The notes below the pieces were generated by a model. That model was not told the DNA's origin. It searched no databases and saw nothing but the letters and a program-made list of their open reading frames with translations. A stretch of DNA of 13,200 bases from CBDCWA01 sp046048295 (GTDB lineage Bacteria; Pseudomonadota; Alphaproteobacteria; Rhizobiales; Hyphomicrobiaceae). Positions 6,522 through 13,200 of the stretch are shown one piece after another. The DNA is taken from NCBI GenBank assembly GCA_046048295.1, contig JBJOGJ010000099.1:1-13200 (forward strand). The letters are read 5' to 3'. A program made the translations under genes and the position numbers. Within the stretch, counting starts at the first letter, position 1; the number at the start of each line of letters is the position of its first letter.

Positions 6522-7967
6522 GTGATCCAGTCGAGACCCATACTCTTCACGCTAGGCTTGCTGGTTTGCGTACTGGCGGCAATGATGGTGCTGCCCGCAC
6601 TTGTTGACGCCGCCGACGGGAACTCTGGCTGGCGCGTGTTTTTCGTCTCCTCGGTCCTGACTTTCTTCATCGGTGGCTTGCTCCTGCTCATCGCCTACGA
6701 CGACAAGCCGATGTCCCTCAGCATCAAGCAGGGGTTCTTGCTGACCGCCTTGAGCTGGCTCGTGCTGCCCGCCTTCGCAGCCATTCCGTTCATCGGCCTC
6801 GGCCTTCCGATTGCAGATGCATATTTCGAGGCGACCTCGGGCCTCACGACGACAGGCTCGACGGTAATCGCAGGCCTCGACAAGTTGCCCCGGGGCATAC
6901 TGCTTTGGCGCGCTCTGCTGATGGGCGTCGGCGGCCTCGGCATTGTCGTCATGGCAATCATCATGCTGCCGGCGCTGCGCGTTGGCGGCATGCAGCTGTT
7001 CCAGACCGAAAGTTCGGAGCGCTCGGAAAAAATCCTTCCCCGCGCCACCGAACTCGTTGCCGCCACCTCGAGTGTCTACTTCACATTGATCCTGTTGGCG
7101 GTGTTCGTATTCGCCGTGCTCGGCATGGATATCTTCGATGCCGTCTGTCACGCACTCGCGACGGTGGCAACCGGCGGTTTCTCGACCCACGACACGAGTT
7201 ACGCGTTTTTCCAGTCGCCAGCCATCGAATGGGCCGCAGTCGTCTTCATGATCCTCGGCGCACTTCCCTTCGTTGTCTTCATCAGGGCGTTGCGCGGTGA
7301 GCCGTTGGTCATCTGGCGTGATGCCCAGGTGCGCGGCTTTTTGCTGCTGCTCGCTGTCCTTTGTATGGTTATGACGGCTTGGCTGGTCTACGAACGCGGC
7401 CAGCCCTTCGGCACCGCGCTGAGGCTGGCGGTGTTCAACGTCACGTCCATCCTCACGACCTCCGGCTTCTCAACCGATGACTACACGACCTGGGGAACGT
7501 TCGCGGTCGGCTTGTTCTTCCTGATGACATTCTTGGGTGGCTGTTCCGGCTCGACGACCGGCGGCATCAAGATATACCGCCTCCAGGTGTCCGCCTTGCT
7601 GACCCGCAGTCACCTTCTGCACCTCATCAGCCCGAACCGTGTCGTGACCCTCTCCTACAATGGTCGCAGGCTGCCTCCCGACGTACCATTCTCCGTCATC
7701 GCATTCCTGGCCATCTACATGGCGACCATTGGCTTCTTCTCGTTGTTGCTCGCTGCAATGGGGCTCGATTTCGTGACCGCACTGTCATCTGCCGCCACCG
7801 CAGTCTCGAACGTCGGCCCGGGTCTCGGCGACACCGTCGGCCCGGCAGGCAACTTCTCGGGCTTGCCCGCGCCGGCGAAAATCGTCCTGTCGTTTGCGAT
7901 GGTTCTGGGCCGGCTTGAACTGTTCACGGTCTTCGTTCTGCTGTTGCCGACCTTCTGGCGCAAATGA
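6522..7967 (+). CDS. trkH: Trk/Ktr-type potassium uptake channel subunit TrkH
   Basis: A 481-residue inner-membrane protein of the TrkH/KtrB family, which takes up K+ through four membrane-pore-membrane repeats. The four filter loops are visible with their central Gly: TTTGS (109-113), ATGGF (216-220), TTSGF (312-316) and SNVGP (429-433). Membrane helices fill the rest, with the first at about 7-28, and the C-terminus GRLELFTVFVLLLPTFWR is typical. The GTG at 6522 is chosen because it gives the usual family length and an N-terminus directly before helix 1. A longer in-frame reading from 6354 adds a polar 56-residue tail foreign to the family. The ribosome site is weak (GGAAAG at about 6510-6515). 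No trkA gene for the cytosolic gating subunit is in the window. It converges on the FAD monooxygenase with 12 bases between stop codons. Confidence 0.92.
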   Translation: MIQSRPILFTLGLLVCVLAAMMVLPALVDAADGNSGWRVFFVSSVLTFFIGGLLLLIAYDDKPMSLSIKQGFLLTALSWLVLPAFAAIPFIGLGLPIADAYFEATSGLTTTGSTVIAGLDKLPRGILLWRALLMGVGGLGIVVMAIIMLPALRVGGMQLFQTESSERSEKILPRATELVAATSSVYFTLILLAVFVFAVLGMDIFDAVCHALATVATGGFSTHDTSYAFFQSPAIEWAAVVFMILGALPFVVFIRALRGEPLVIWRDAQVRGFLLLLAVLCMVMTAWLVYERGQPFGTALRLAVFNVTSILTTSGFSTDDYTTWGTFAVGLFFLMTFLGGCSGSTTGGIKIYRLQVSALLTRSHLLHLISPNRVVTLSYNGRRLPPDVPFSVIAFLAIYMATIGFFSLLLAAMGLDFVTALSSAATAVSNVGPGLGDTVGPAGNFSGLPAPAKIVLSFAMVLGRLELFTVFVLLLPTFWRK

Positions 7968-7979
7968 TCGGCGGCGCAA

Positions 7980-9161
7980 TCACCGCTCGCAGCGCCAGCC
8001 ATAGATCCAGTCGTAGCGCACCATGAGGCGTGCGCCGCCGAGAGCCGCCATCGAAAGATTGCGAGCCAGCGCCAACGGCCCGCCTAGACCATAGACCTTG
8101 CCGTTCTGCCGGGCTGCAGCCTGAACATCCGCCACGCGCCCAACCCTTTTGCGCCGATAGCTGTCGAAAGCCTCAACCGGCGCATTAGGAAAGCGCACGA
8201 TTTCACCTGCTAGGACAACGGCATCTTCAAGGGCCATCACACCGCCTTGTGCCAGAAACGGCAGTATCGGGTGCGCAGCATCCCCGATCAGGGTGACACG
8301 TCCGCGAGACCAGGCATCGAACCCTTCGTCCTCGAAAAGCGACCATTGGCGCCAGTTCTCGCCGCACCCAATCACACTCCGGAGGTCAGGCGAAAAGCCG
8401 CTGACCCGGTCCAGCACGCGCCGGCGATCGACATCCCTCCCCCAGCCCCTTCGGACCTCGTCATCGCCGGAGACAACCACCAGAGCGACTTCGCGCCCAC
8501 CTCTGATTGGATAATGGACGACATGCCCCTCGCTCGAAAGCCACGCCCCGATGACGTCATCGGCCAGCGGCCCCTTGCAGTCGCTGCGCTGCAGGACGGT
8601 GCGCATGGCGACCTTCCCGCATGGCTTCGGCGAACTTCCAGGCATCACCCACTGGCGCACCATCGACCACAGGCCGTCCGCCCCGACCAGCATCGCACCT
8701 TCCAACCGGCGGCCGTCCGGGCTGCCCACGATTACCGCCTCGTCCCGCGCTTCGATGTCGCGAACCTCGAAGCCCGTCGTCACTTCGATCGATCGCTGAC
8801 GCCCGGCAGCCGAGAGCAGCGCCTTTTGCAGGTCGGCGCGATGCGCGACCCAGTAGGGTGCTCCATGTCGGCTACGGATCCAGTCGCCAAGAGGCATTCT
8901 CTGAAGTACGCGCCCGGTTCTACCGTCTAGCGCGACGATCGCTTCGGGCTTGCCCGCATCGGCTTCGACTTCTGCCGCGACCCCCAGCATTTGCAGGACG
9001 TGGACACCATTGGGCCCGATCTGGATGCCAGCCCCCGCTTCGGAGAACGTCTGCCGCTGTTCCAGCACATGGCACCCGATGCCACGCTGCGCCAGCGCTA
9101 TGGACAGCGCCAGCCCCCCGATTCCCCCACCCGCTATAAGTACCGGTCCGTTGAGGCCCAC
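7980..9161 (-). CDS. FAD-dependent monooxygenase (salicylate / 3-hydroxybenzoate hydroxylase-like)
   Basis: A 393-residue class A flavoprotein of the p-hydroxybenzoate/salicylate hydroxylase superfamily. It would hydroxylate an aromatic or other substrate using NAD(P)H and O2. The three signature motifs are present: GGGIGG (11-16) for the FAD ADP part, the DG motif GADGLWSMVR (160-169), and the GD motif GDAAHPILPFLAQGG (293-307). AGAGIQIGPNG near 42-52 is also typical. The start is GTG 9161, 12 bases after the stop of the zf-CHCC gene, so the two are probably cotranscribed. No strong ribosome site is visible, and translational coupling is possible. The name salicylate hydroxylase is often given to this subgroup by similarity only. 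Its conserved pairing with a respiratory-type zinc protein and an alpha/beta hydrolase suggests another, perhaps quinone-related, role; that is inference. Confidence 0.87.
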   Translation of the reverse strand: MGLNGPVLIAGGGIGGLALSIALAQRGIGCHVLEQRQTFSEAGAGIQIGPNGVHVLQMLGVAAEVEADAGKPEAIVALDGRTGRVLQRMPLGDWIRSRHGAPYWVAHRADLQKALLSAAGRQRSIEVTTGFEVRDIEARDEAVIVGSPDGRRLEGAMLVGADGLWSMVRQWVMPGSSPKPCGKVAMRTVLQRSDCKGPLADDVIGAWLSSEGHVVHYPIRGGREVALVVVSGDDEVRRGWGRDVDRRRVLDRVSGFSPDLRSVIGCGENWRQWSLFEDEGFDAWSRGRVTLIGDAAHPILPFLAQGGVMALEDAVVLAGEIVRFPNAPVEAFDSYRRKRVGRVADVQAAARQNGKVYGLGGPLALARNLSMAALGGARLMVRYDWIYGWRCER

Positions 9162-9173
9162 GAGATGGCTCGA

Positions 9174-9410
9174 TTACTCGTTGACGAGACAGCCCTCTGG
9201 CGCAGTTTGCTCAGCAGCAAGGCGGTTATCGTATACGTAGAGCGTCGAGCAGTAGGGACAGAGAATCTGGGCATCCGCCCCCATGTCGAGAAACACGTGC
9301 GGATGGTCGAAGGGCGGCCGGGCCCCCATGCAGTTGAATTCCTTGACACCGATGAAAACCTTCTCCACCCCGGCGTCATTGGCGAGATGTGGTACGACCT
9401 GCGTGGCCAT
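9174..9410 (-). CDS. zf-CHCC zinc-finger protein (NDUFS6-like)
   Basis: A 78-residue protein of the zf-CHCC family, homologous to the small zinc-binding complex I subunit NDUFS6 of mitochondria. The zinc ligands are visible as Cys27-x8-His36-x14-Cys51-x2-Cys54 in CMGARPPFDHPHVF and CPYC. The ATG at 9410 is chosen because AGGAG lies four bases upstream (minus strand) and MATQVVPHLAND matches the family start. Reading on to 9476 adds 22 residues without family likeness and eats into the divergent promoter region. In alphaproteobacteria the protein is a complex I accessory or assembly-type factor. It heads a two-gene unit with the FAD monooxygenase and is divergent from the alpha/beta hydrolase. 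Confidence 0.85.
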   Translation of the reverse strand: MATQVVPHLANDAGVEKVFIGVKEFNCMGARPPFDHPHVFLDMGADAQILCPYCSTLYVYDNRLAAEQTAPEGCLVNE

Positions 9411-9550
9411 GATGCTCCTGCCTGGCAATTGGAATGTCTGCTCCCGGGCAACGCGCGGACCATAGACAGTTCGCACCTGAAATCCTAGTGGAAACAGGAC
9501 CGGACCGCGCCTATGGGTCCGCTATTGATCTAGGACACCGGAGACCCGCT

Positions 9551-10303
9551 ATGCCGAGCTTCGACTCTGCAGGAACCGAAATCCATTATATCGACGAGGG
9601 CCAGGGCGATCCGGTTCTGCTGGTTCACGGCTTTGCCTCGAACATCGTTTTTAATTGGATCGACCCTGGCTGGGTGCGATACCTCAACGAGCATGGCTAC
9701 AGGGTGGTCGCATTCGATAATCGCGGCCATGGCGACAGCCAGAAACACCATGATCCGGCTGACTACGGGGCACCGATCATGGCCGAGGACGCAAGGCGCC
9801 TTCTGGACCATCTCGCCATCGATAATGCCGATATAATGGGCTACTCCATGGGCGCCCGCATCTGCGCCTTTCTGACCCTCAACCACCCGCAGAGGGTAAG
9901 GAGCGCAGTCTTTGCCGGCCTTGGCATCAATATGGTGCGCGGCATGGCCGGCACCGGTCCCATTGCCCACGCCCTGGAGGCCGAAACCATCGATGACGTC
10001 TCCAACCCGACCGCACGAACCTTTCGCGCCTTCGCCGAACAGACGGGCAGCGACCTCAAGGCGCTTGCCGCGTGCATCCGTTCGGCCCGCGACCCGATCA
10101 CCGCCGAAGCGCTTTCCGCCATCGGCTGCCAGGTACTGGTCGCTGTTGGCGAAAAGGATGTAATCGGGGGATCGGCAGAAGAACTCGCTGCGCTGATCCC
10201 CAACGGGCGTGCATTGGCGATTGCAGGCAGGGATCACATGAAGGCGGTAGGGGATCGCCAATACAAGGAAGGCGTCCTCGAATTCCTGCGACAACGGCCG
10301 TGA
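9551..10303 (+). CDS. alpha/beta fold hydrolase
   Basis: A 250-residue cytosolic alpha/beta hydrolase with a full catalytic triad. The nucleophile is Ser99 in GYSMG, the acid Asp203 in VAVGEKD, and the base His229 in GRDHMKAV; HGFAS (26-30) forms the oxyanion loop. The sequence DNRGHGDS (56-63) is typical of epoxide-hydrolase and esterase-like members, but no specific substrate can be read. GGAG (9540-9543) is 7 bases before ATG 9551; an in-frame extension to 9434 is foreign to the family and overlaps the divergent leader. The gene is divergent from the zf-CHCC/FAD monooxygenase unit across 140 bases. This three-gene neighbourhood is one I associate with rhizobial chromosomes. Confidence 0.88.
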   Translation: MPSFDSAGTEIHYIDEGQGDPVLLVHGFASNIVFNWIDPGWVRYLNEHGYRVVAFDNRGHGDSQKHHDPADYGAPIMAEDARRLLDHLAIDNADIMGYSMGARICAFLTLNHPQRVRSAVFAGLGINMVRGMAGTGPIAHALEAETIDDVSNPTARTFRAFAEQTGSDLKALAACIRSARDPITAEALSAIGCQVLVAVGEKDVIGGSAEELAALIPNGRALAIAGRDHMKAVGDRQYKEGVLEFLRQRP

Positions 10304-10438
10304 GCCGAATTCAAGGGCTTCCAAACAGAAAAGGCGAGCCCCCACAAGGCAGGTAACCGGGGAATAAACTACAATGCGGGGTCGCTCACCACCGATATCC
10401 CGCAAACTGCAGGAACTCGCTTTTCTAACTCTGTACGC

Positions 10439-10484
10439 CGCCTATAGACCAACTCACCACGCTTACGACTACGCGCCTATAGAC
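10439..10484. repeat. 11-bp direct repeat CGCCTATAGAC, two copies
   Basis: CGCCTATAGAC occurs at 10439-10449 and again at 10474-10484, 35 bases apart start to start, both in the gene-free stretch upstream of the DUF1194 gene. The core CTATAG resembles an alphaproteobacterial -10 element. The pair could be two promoter -10 boxes or two binding sites on the same face of about three helical turns. Confidence 0.4.
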
Positions 10485-10548
10485 ATAAAGAACATACCAA
10501 AACTGGCGGAATGAGTCCCGTCCAAGTGTCAACCGGCATTCCAAAGCC

Positions 10549-10557
10549 TGTGGATAA
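10549..10557 (-). promoter_or_regulatory. DnaA-box match
   Basis: TGTGGATAA, the complement of TTATCCACA, is a perfect DnaA-box 9-mer. It lies 69 bases upstream of the DUF1194 start codon. It is a single box with no cluster or AT-rich unwinding region, so it is not an origin; it could be a DnaA-titration or regulatory site, or chance. Confidence 0.3.
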
Positions 10558-10626
10558 CGATTCTCCTGGTCACTCGGCCACCAATTGCACTACGCTCGCA
10601 ATACTTCCCAATGGAGGTAGCAGGGC

Positions 10627-11481
10627 ATGTCGCGTCGTTGCCAACTGGCCATCGTAGCACTTCTTCTTTGGCTCCCGGTGTCGAGCCCGCTTATTTCCAG
10701 CACCGCTCTTGCCGAGACCAAGGTTGATCTCGAACTTGTGCTCGCAGTCGATGTATCCTACTCGATGGACGTTGAAGAGCAGCGTCTGCAGCGCGACGGC
10801 TATGTTCAGGCATTCAAGAGCGCCGAGATTCAGCGCGCGATCAAGCAGGGACCGACCGGCCGCATCGCGGTCAGCTACTTTGAGTGGGCCGGGGTCGGCA
10901 CCCAGGCCGTTCTGATGCCATGGACGCTCATCGACAGCCCCGCGACGGCCAATGCCTTTGCTGACGAACTTTCGAAAAAGCCGCTCAGGCATGATCGGCG
11001 CACATCGATTTCTGCTGCGCTCGAATATGCCCGGGAACTCTTCCAGCAAAGCACCTATCGGGGCACGCGCCGCGTCGTGGACGTTTCCGGAGATGGTCCG
11101 AACAACGCCGGCCGCCCCGTGGAGGCCTCCCGGGACGAACTCGTCCGTCAGGGCTTCATCATCAATGGCCTCCCGATTGTCATCCGCCCAAGCAGTAGCG
11201 GTAGCCGCTTTGATATCCCGAACCTCGACGCCTATTACGCCCGCTGCGTGATCGGCGGTCCCGGTGCCTTCATGATCGCCATAAAGGACCGATCGGAGTT
11301 TCAGACCGCCACGCGCCAGAAGCTCCTGCTCGAGATTGCAGACCTGCCCCCCCTCCCCCCCCGCAACGATGAGGAACTGGTGAAGAAGACCCAGTTCCAG
11401 CTCGACAACAGGCCGGCGGCCGACTGCATGGTGGGCGAAAAGCGGCGGCGCGGCTTCGACTTTTGGGACTCGCCACCCTGA
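10627..11481 (+). CDS. secreted DUF1194 von Willebrand factor A domain protein
   Basis: A 284-residue exported protein of the DUF1194 family, known from alphaproteobacteria and of unknown function. The N-terminus is a Sec signal peptide (MSRR, a hydrophobic core, a likely cut after ALA at residue 29). The mature part begins with a von Willebrand A fold carrying the metal-ion-dependent adhesion motif Asp42-x-Ser44-x-Ser46 in AVDVSYSM. The later strand VVDVSGDGPNNAG fits the second metal-site loop. The C-terminal DCMVGEKRRRG is also a family feature. GGAGG (10613-10617) is 9 bases before the ATG. A proline stretch near residues 241-246 is encoded by C7-T-C8 at 11347-11362, an unusually long homopolymer run. 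The frame continues correctly after it. It may act as a metal-dependent adhesion or interaction protein in the periplasm. Confidence 0.87.
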   Translation: MSRRCQLAIVALLLWLPVSSPLISSTALAETKVDLELVLAVDVSYSMDVEEQRLQRDGYVQAFKSAEIQRAIKQGPTGRIAVSYFEWAGVGTQAVLMPWTLIDSPATANAFADELSKKPLRHDRRTSISAALEYARELFQQSTYRGTRRVVDVSGDGPNNAGRPVEASRDELVRQGFIINGLPIVIRPSSSGSRFDIPNLDAYYARCVIGGPGAFMIAIKDRSEFQTATRQKLLLEIADLPPLPPRNDEELVKKTQFQLDNRPAADCMVGEKRRRGFDFWDSPP

Positions 11482-11607
11482 TCGGCTGGCCTGCGCCTGT
11501 CGCCGCCAAAACTTCCCGCCATTGTCTCACATCCGGCCAACTACAGCCGCAAATCCCGATCACAATCGTCAGCGCCGGGAGGATTGAAACTATTCATTAA
11601 CCAAAGG

Positions 11608-11619
11608 GCAGTTAACTGC
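11608..11619. promoter_or_regulatory. 12-bp palindrome at the ribosome site of the extensin-like gene
   Basis: GCAGTTAACTGC is a perfect 12-bp palindrome ending five bases before the start codon at 11625, exactly where a ribosome binding site should be. No clear Shine-Dalgarno sequence is visible. A TTAACC half site lies at 11597-11602. It could be an operator overlapping translation signals. The TTAA pair is 11 bases apart, not the 7 of a CtrA site. Confidence 0.3.
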
Positions 11620-11624
11620 GGTTC

Positions 11625-12287
11625 ATGCGGCTCTATCGTTGTGCGTCAGCCATACAGTTGGTTTGCTTGGCCCTGCTTCTCGCCAGTTGCAGCTCCAATC
11701 CGTATTTCGTCGCAAAGCATGAACCCTGGCGAGCCGACGAAGAACAAGCCTGCCTGTCATCCGGCTACGTGCGCGAAACCCCCTACCTCGTCGCCCGCTC
11801 GTCCCTCGGTGCCTCCTCCTACTGCGGCGCCCTCCGGCCCTTCACCATGTCTGCAACCCGTGATGGTCGCGTGGCCATGAACCCTCCGGCCATGCTCCGC
11901 TGTCCCATGATCCCCGCCGTCGAGCATTGGATCGAAACGGTCGTCAAACCTGCGGCCCGCTACTACCTCCAGCGCGAAGCAATCGAGATCAAGGTCGCTG
12001 CAAGCTATGCCTGCAGACCGATGAATTCCGTTCGCGGCGCCAAGCTCTCGGAACACGGCCACGCTAATGCACTCGACGTGTCGGGGTTCAGGATGTCCGA
12101 TGGCGAACTGATCACCGTCAAGGGCGGCTGGCACGGCCAGCAACGAGTGGCGGCTTTCCTGCGCGCCGTCCATACCGGCGGCTGCCGCACCTTCACAACC
12201 GTCCTTGGTCCCGACTACGACCGCAATCACCATGACCACTTCCACTTCGACCTTGCCCGCCGGAGATCGGGAAACGTCTGCAAGTAG
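11625..12287 (+). CDS. extensin-like (extensin_2) family lipoprotein, probable metallopeptidase
   Basis: A 220-residue lipoprotein with signal peptide and lipobox LLASC, giving Cys22 as the lipidated residue. The extensin-like C-terminal domain follows, a family related by fold and residues to D-Ala-D-Ala carboxypeptidases (M15-like). Putative zinc ligands are His144 and Asp151 in SEHGHANALDVSGF and His205/His207 in NHHDHFHFDL, so a role in peptidoglycan peptide trimming is plausible but inferred. Four or more Cys in the mature part (for example 43, 67, 93, 130, 187) suggest disulphides. The start is fixed at ATG 11625 because MRLYR begins the signal peptide and no other Met occurs until residue 75; the ribosome site is poor and overlaps a palindrome. 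It follows the DUF1194 gene by 143 bases on the same strand and converges on matB. Confidence 0.87.
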   Translation: MRLYRCASAIQLVCLALLLASCSSNPYFVAKHEPWRADEEQACLSSGYVRETPYLVARSSLGASSYCGALRPFTMSATRDGRVAMNPPAMLRCPMIPAVEHWIETVVKPAARYYLQREAIEIKVAASYACRPMNSVRGAKLSEHGHANALDVSGFRMSDGELITVKGGWHGQQRVAAFLRAVHTGGCRTFTTVLGPDYDRNHHDHFHFDLARRRSGNVCK

Positions 12288-12313
12288 CGGCTACTGTCGA
12301 CAGGCGCGCGCCT

Positions 12314-13200
12314 TCAGTCGTACGCATTCCGGTAGGCGTCGCGTAGAAGGTTCTTCTGCACCTTTCCCATGGTGTTCCGAGGCAGGTCATCGACGAAGAA
12401 CACCCGCTTTGGCAGCTTGTAGTTGGCGAGCCTGTCCTTGAGCGCATCCCGCACGTCGCTCTCGGAGAGTGCCGCACCGGCCTCCAGCACGACGGCCGCC
12501 GTCACACCCTCCCCGAAGTCCTTGTGAGGCACGCCGAATACCGCGCTCTCGAATACGCCCGGCAGCGCATCGATCTCACTCTCGACTTCCTTCGGATAGA
12601 CATTGAAGCCGCCGCTTATCACTAGGTCCTTGCTCCGGCCGACGATATGCACGTAGCCGGCCTCGTCGATCTTCCCAAGATCTCCGGTGATGAAGAAGCC
12701 GTCCTCGTGAAACGATTCGGTCGTCGCCGCATCGTTCCGCCAGTAACCCCGGAACACGTTCGGACCGCGCACCTCGATCATGCCGATCTCGCCTATACGA
12801 ACGGCCGCCCCGGTGTCCGGATCGCCGATGCGGACCTCGACACCCGGCAGCGCGGGCCCGACCGTACCTGGCACCCGCGCACCGTCGTATGGGTTCGACG
12901 TGAGCATGTTCGTCTCGGTCATCCCGTACCGCTCGAGGATCGCATGTCCGGTCCGCTCCTGCCATTGGACATGCGTCTCGGCGAGTAGCGGCGCCGAGCC
13001 GGAAATGAACAGCCGCATGCCACGGGTAAGTTCGCTGTCAAGTGCGGGATGCTGCAGCAGGCGCACGTAGAACGTCGGCACCCCCATCATCGCCGTCGAT
13101 CTGCCCATCCACGCGATCATCTCATCGGCATCGAACCGCGGCAGGAAATTCATCGCTCCACCTGCCATCAACGTCGTGTTCGTTGCGACGAACAGGCCGT
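12314..13200 (-). CDS. matB: malonyl-CoA synthetase MatB, C-terminal part, cut by window end
   Basis: The C-terminal part of an AMP-forming acyl-CoA synthetase that activates malonate with ATP and CoA. The frame runs open to the window edge (GLFVATNTTLMAGGAMNFLP), so the true start lies beyond 13200. Adenylate-forming motifs in order are GSAPL, ERYGMTETNM, GFFITGDLGKIDE, GRSKDLVISGGFNVYPKEVE and the C-terminal PRNTMGKVQKN, whose Lys is the adenylation lysine. SNPYDGARVPGTVGPALPGV and the tail closely resemble rhizobial and Rhodopseudomonas MatB, so malonate is the likely substrate. Methylmalonate use is also known in the family. In rhizobia matB sits with matA and malonate transport genes, none of which are in this window. 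The gene ends 26 bases from the extensin-like gene, tail to tail. Confidence 0.88.
   Translation of the reverse strand, partial: GLFVATNTTLMAGGAMNFLPRFDADEMIAWMGRSTAMMGVPTFYVRLLQHPALDSELTRGMRLFISGSAPLLAETHVQWQERTGHAILERYGMTETNMLTSNPYDGARVPGTVGPALPGVEVRIGDPDTGAAVRIGEIGMIEVRGPNVFRGYWRNDAATTESFHEDGFFITGDLGKIDEAGYVHIVGRSKDLVISGGFNVYPKEVESEIDALPGVFESAVFGVPHKDFGEGVTAAVVLEAGAALSESDVRDALKDRLANYKLPKRVFFVDDLPRNTMGKVQKNLLRDAYRNAYD

Larger units (their letters stand above)
10304..10626. other. 323-base gene-free stretch
   Basis: No convincing gene is seen on either strand. The stretch is less GC-rich than its surroundings and holds an 11-bp direct repeat and a perfect DnaA-box match (listed separately). 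The ribosome site of the DUF1194 gene is GGAGG at 10613-10617. A short reading frame from ATG 10512 has no usable ribosome site and overlaps the DUF1194 gene. Confidence 0.6.

Noticed and set aside
8247..8930. 227-residue open frame on the plus strand.
   Set aside because: Opposite the FAD monooxygenase with all three flavin motifs; no own family likeness.
9530..10405. 291-residue open frame on the minus strand.
   Set aside because: Opposite the alpha/beta hydrolase, whose full catalytic triad is visible.
10512..10664. Short plus-strand reading frame in the gene-free stretch.
   Set aside because: The only purine-rich sequence touches the ATG, composition is not gene-like, and it overlaps the DUF1194 gene start.
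12294..12303. CTGTCGACAG palindrome between the extensin-like gene and matB.
   Set aside because: No loop and no T tract, so not a terminator; a 10-bp palindrome alone is weak evidence.
1..13200. CRISPR arrays, insertion sequences, tRNA genes, att sites, toxin-antitoxin or phage-defence genes.
   Set aside because: Looked for and not seen; no regularly spaced repeats, transposase motifs or defence-type domains.

Overview
The window is GC-rich, densely coded chromosomal DNA. It most likely comes from an alphaproteobacterium of the Hyphomicrobiales (Rhizobiales), in the Phyllobacteriaceae/Rhizobium neighbourhood. This is inferred from gene content: an FnrN-type CRP/FNR regulator with a Cys-x2-Cys-x7-Cys cluster, a DUF1194 von Willebrand protein, an extensin-like lipoprotein, a zf-CHCC protein beside an FAD monooxygenase, and a malonyl-CoA synthetase (MatB). 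No phage, IS, CRISPR, tRNA or rRNA is visible.

Layout, left to right. A SAM methyltransferase with an N-terminal Cys cluster is broken by a 1-base deletion near its 3' end (183-976). A plus-strand set follows: an ornithine cyclodeaminase/mu-crystallin family protein (1089-2009), a TctC/Bug periplasmic binding protein (2106-3155) and an atypical SDR (3176-3955). The binding protein and the SDR are only 20 bases apart. A second, canonical SDR (3963-4724, minus) converges on this set, and behind it lies a conserved hypothetical gene (4886-5281, minus). That hypothetical gene is divergent from the FnrN-type regulator (5539-6264), and the shared intergenic region carries a perfect TTGA-N6-TCAA box. 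A TrkH potassium transporter follows (6522-7967).

The TrkH gene converges on a two-gene minus-strand unit, a zf-CHCC protein (9174-9410) and an FAD monooxygenase (7980-9161). This unit is divergent from an alpha/beta hydrolase (9551-10303). A 323-base gene-free stretch with a DnaA-box match and an 11-bp direct repeat comes next, followed by a secreted DUF1194 protein (10627-11481) and an extensin-like lipoprotein (11625-12287). The window ends inside matB on the minus strand (12314 to beyond 13200).

How the genes may work together. The 1.1-4.7 kb block looks like a small uptake and oxidoreduction module for an unknown organic acid or amino-acid-like compound. Its binding protein has no TctA/TctB membrane partner here, its cyclodeaminase-family enzyme lacks the Asp usual in true ornithine cyclodeaminase, and its first SDR lacks two of the usual catalytic residues. 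The FnrN-type regulator probably senses oxygen and may control itself and the divergent hypothetical gene. The remaining genes look like ordinary chromosomal housekeeping or cell-envelope genes. I see no clear-cut novel defence or mobile system. The best leads are the atypical catabolic module, the FNR-box divergent pair and several perfect palindromes in promoter-like positions.
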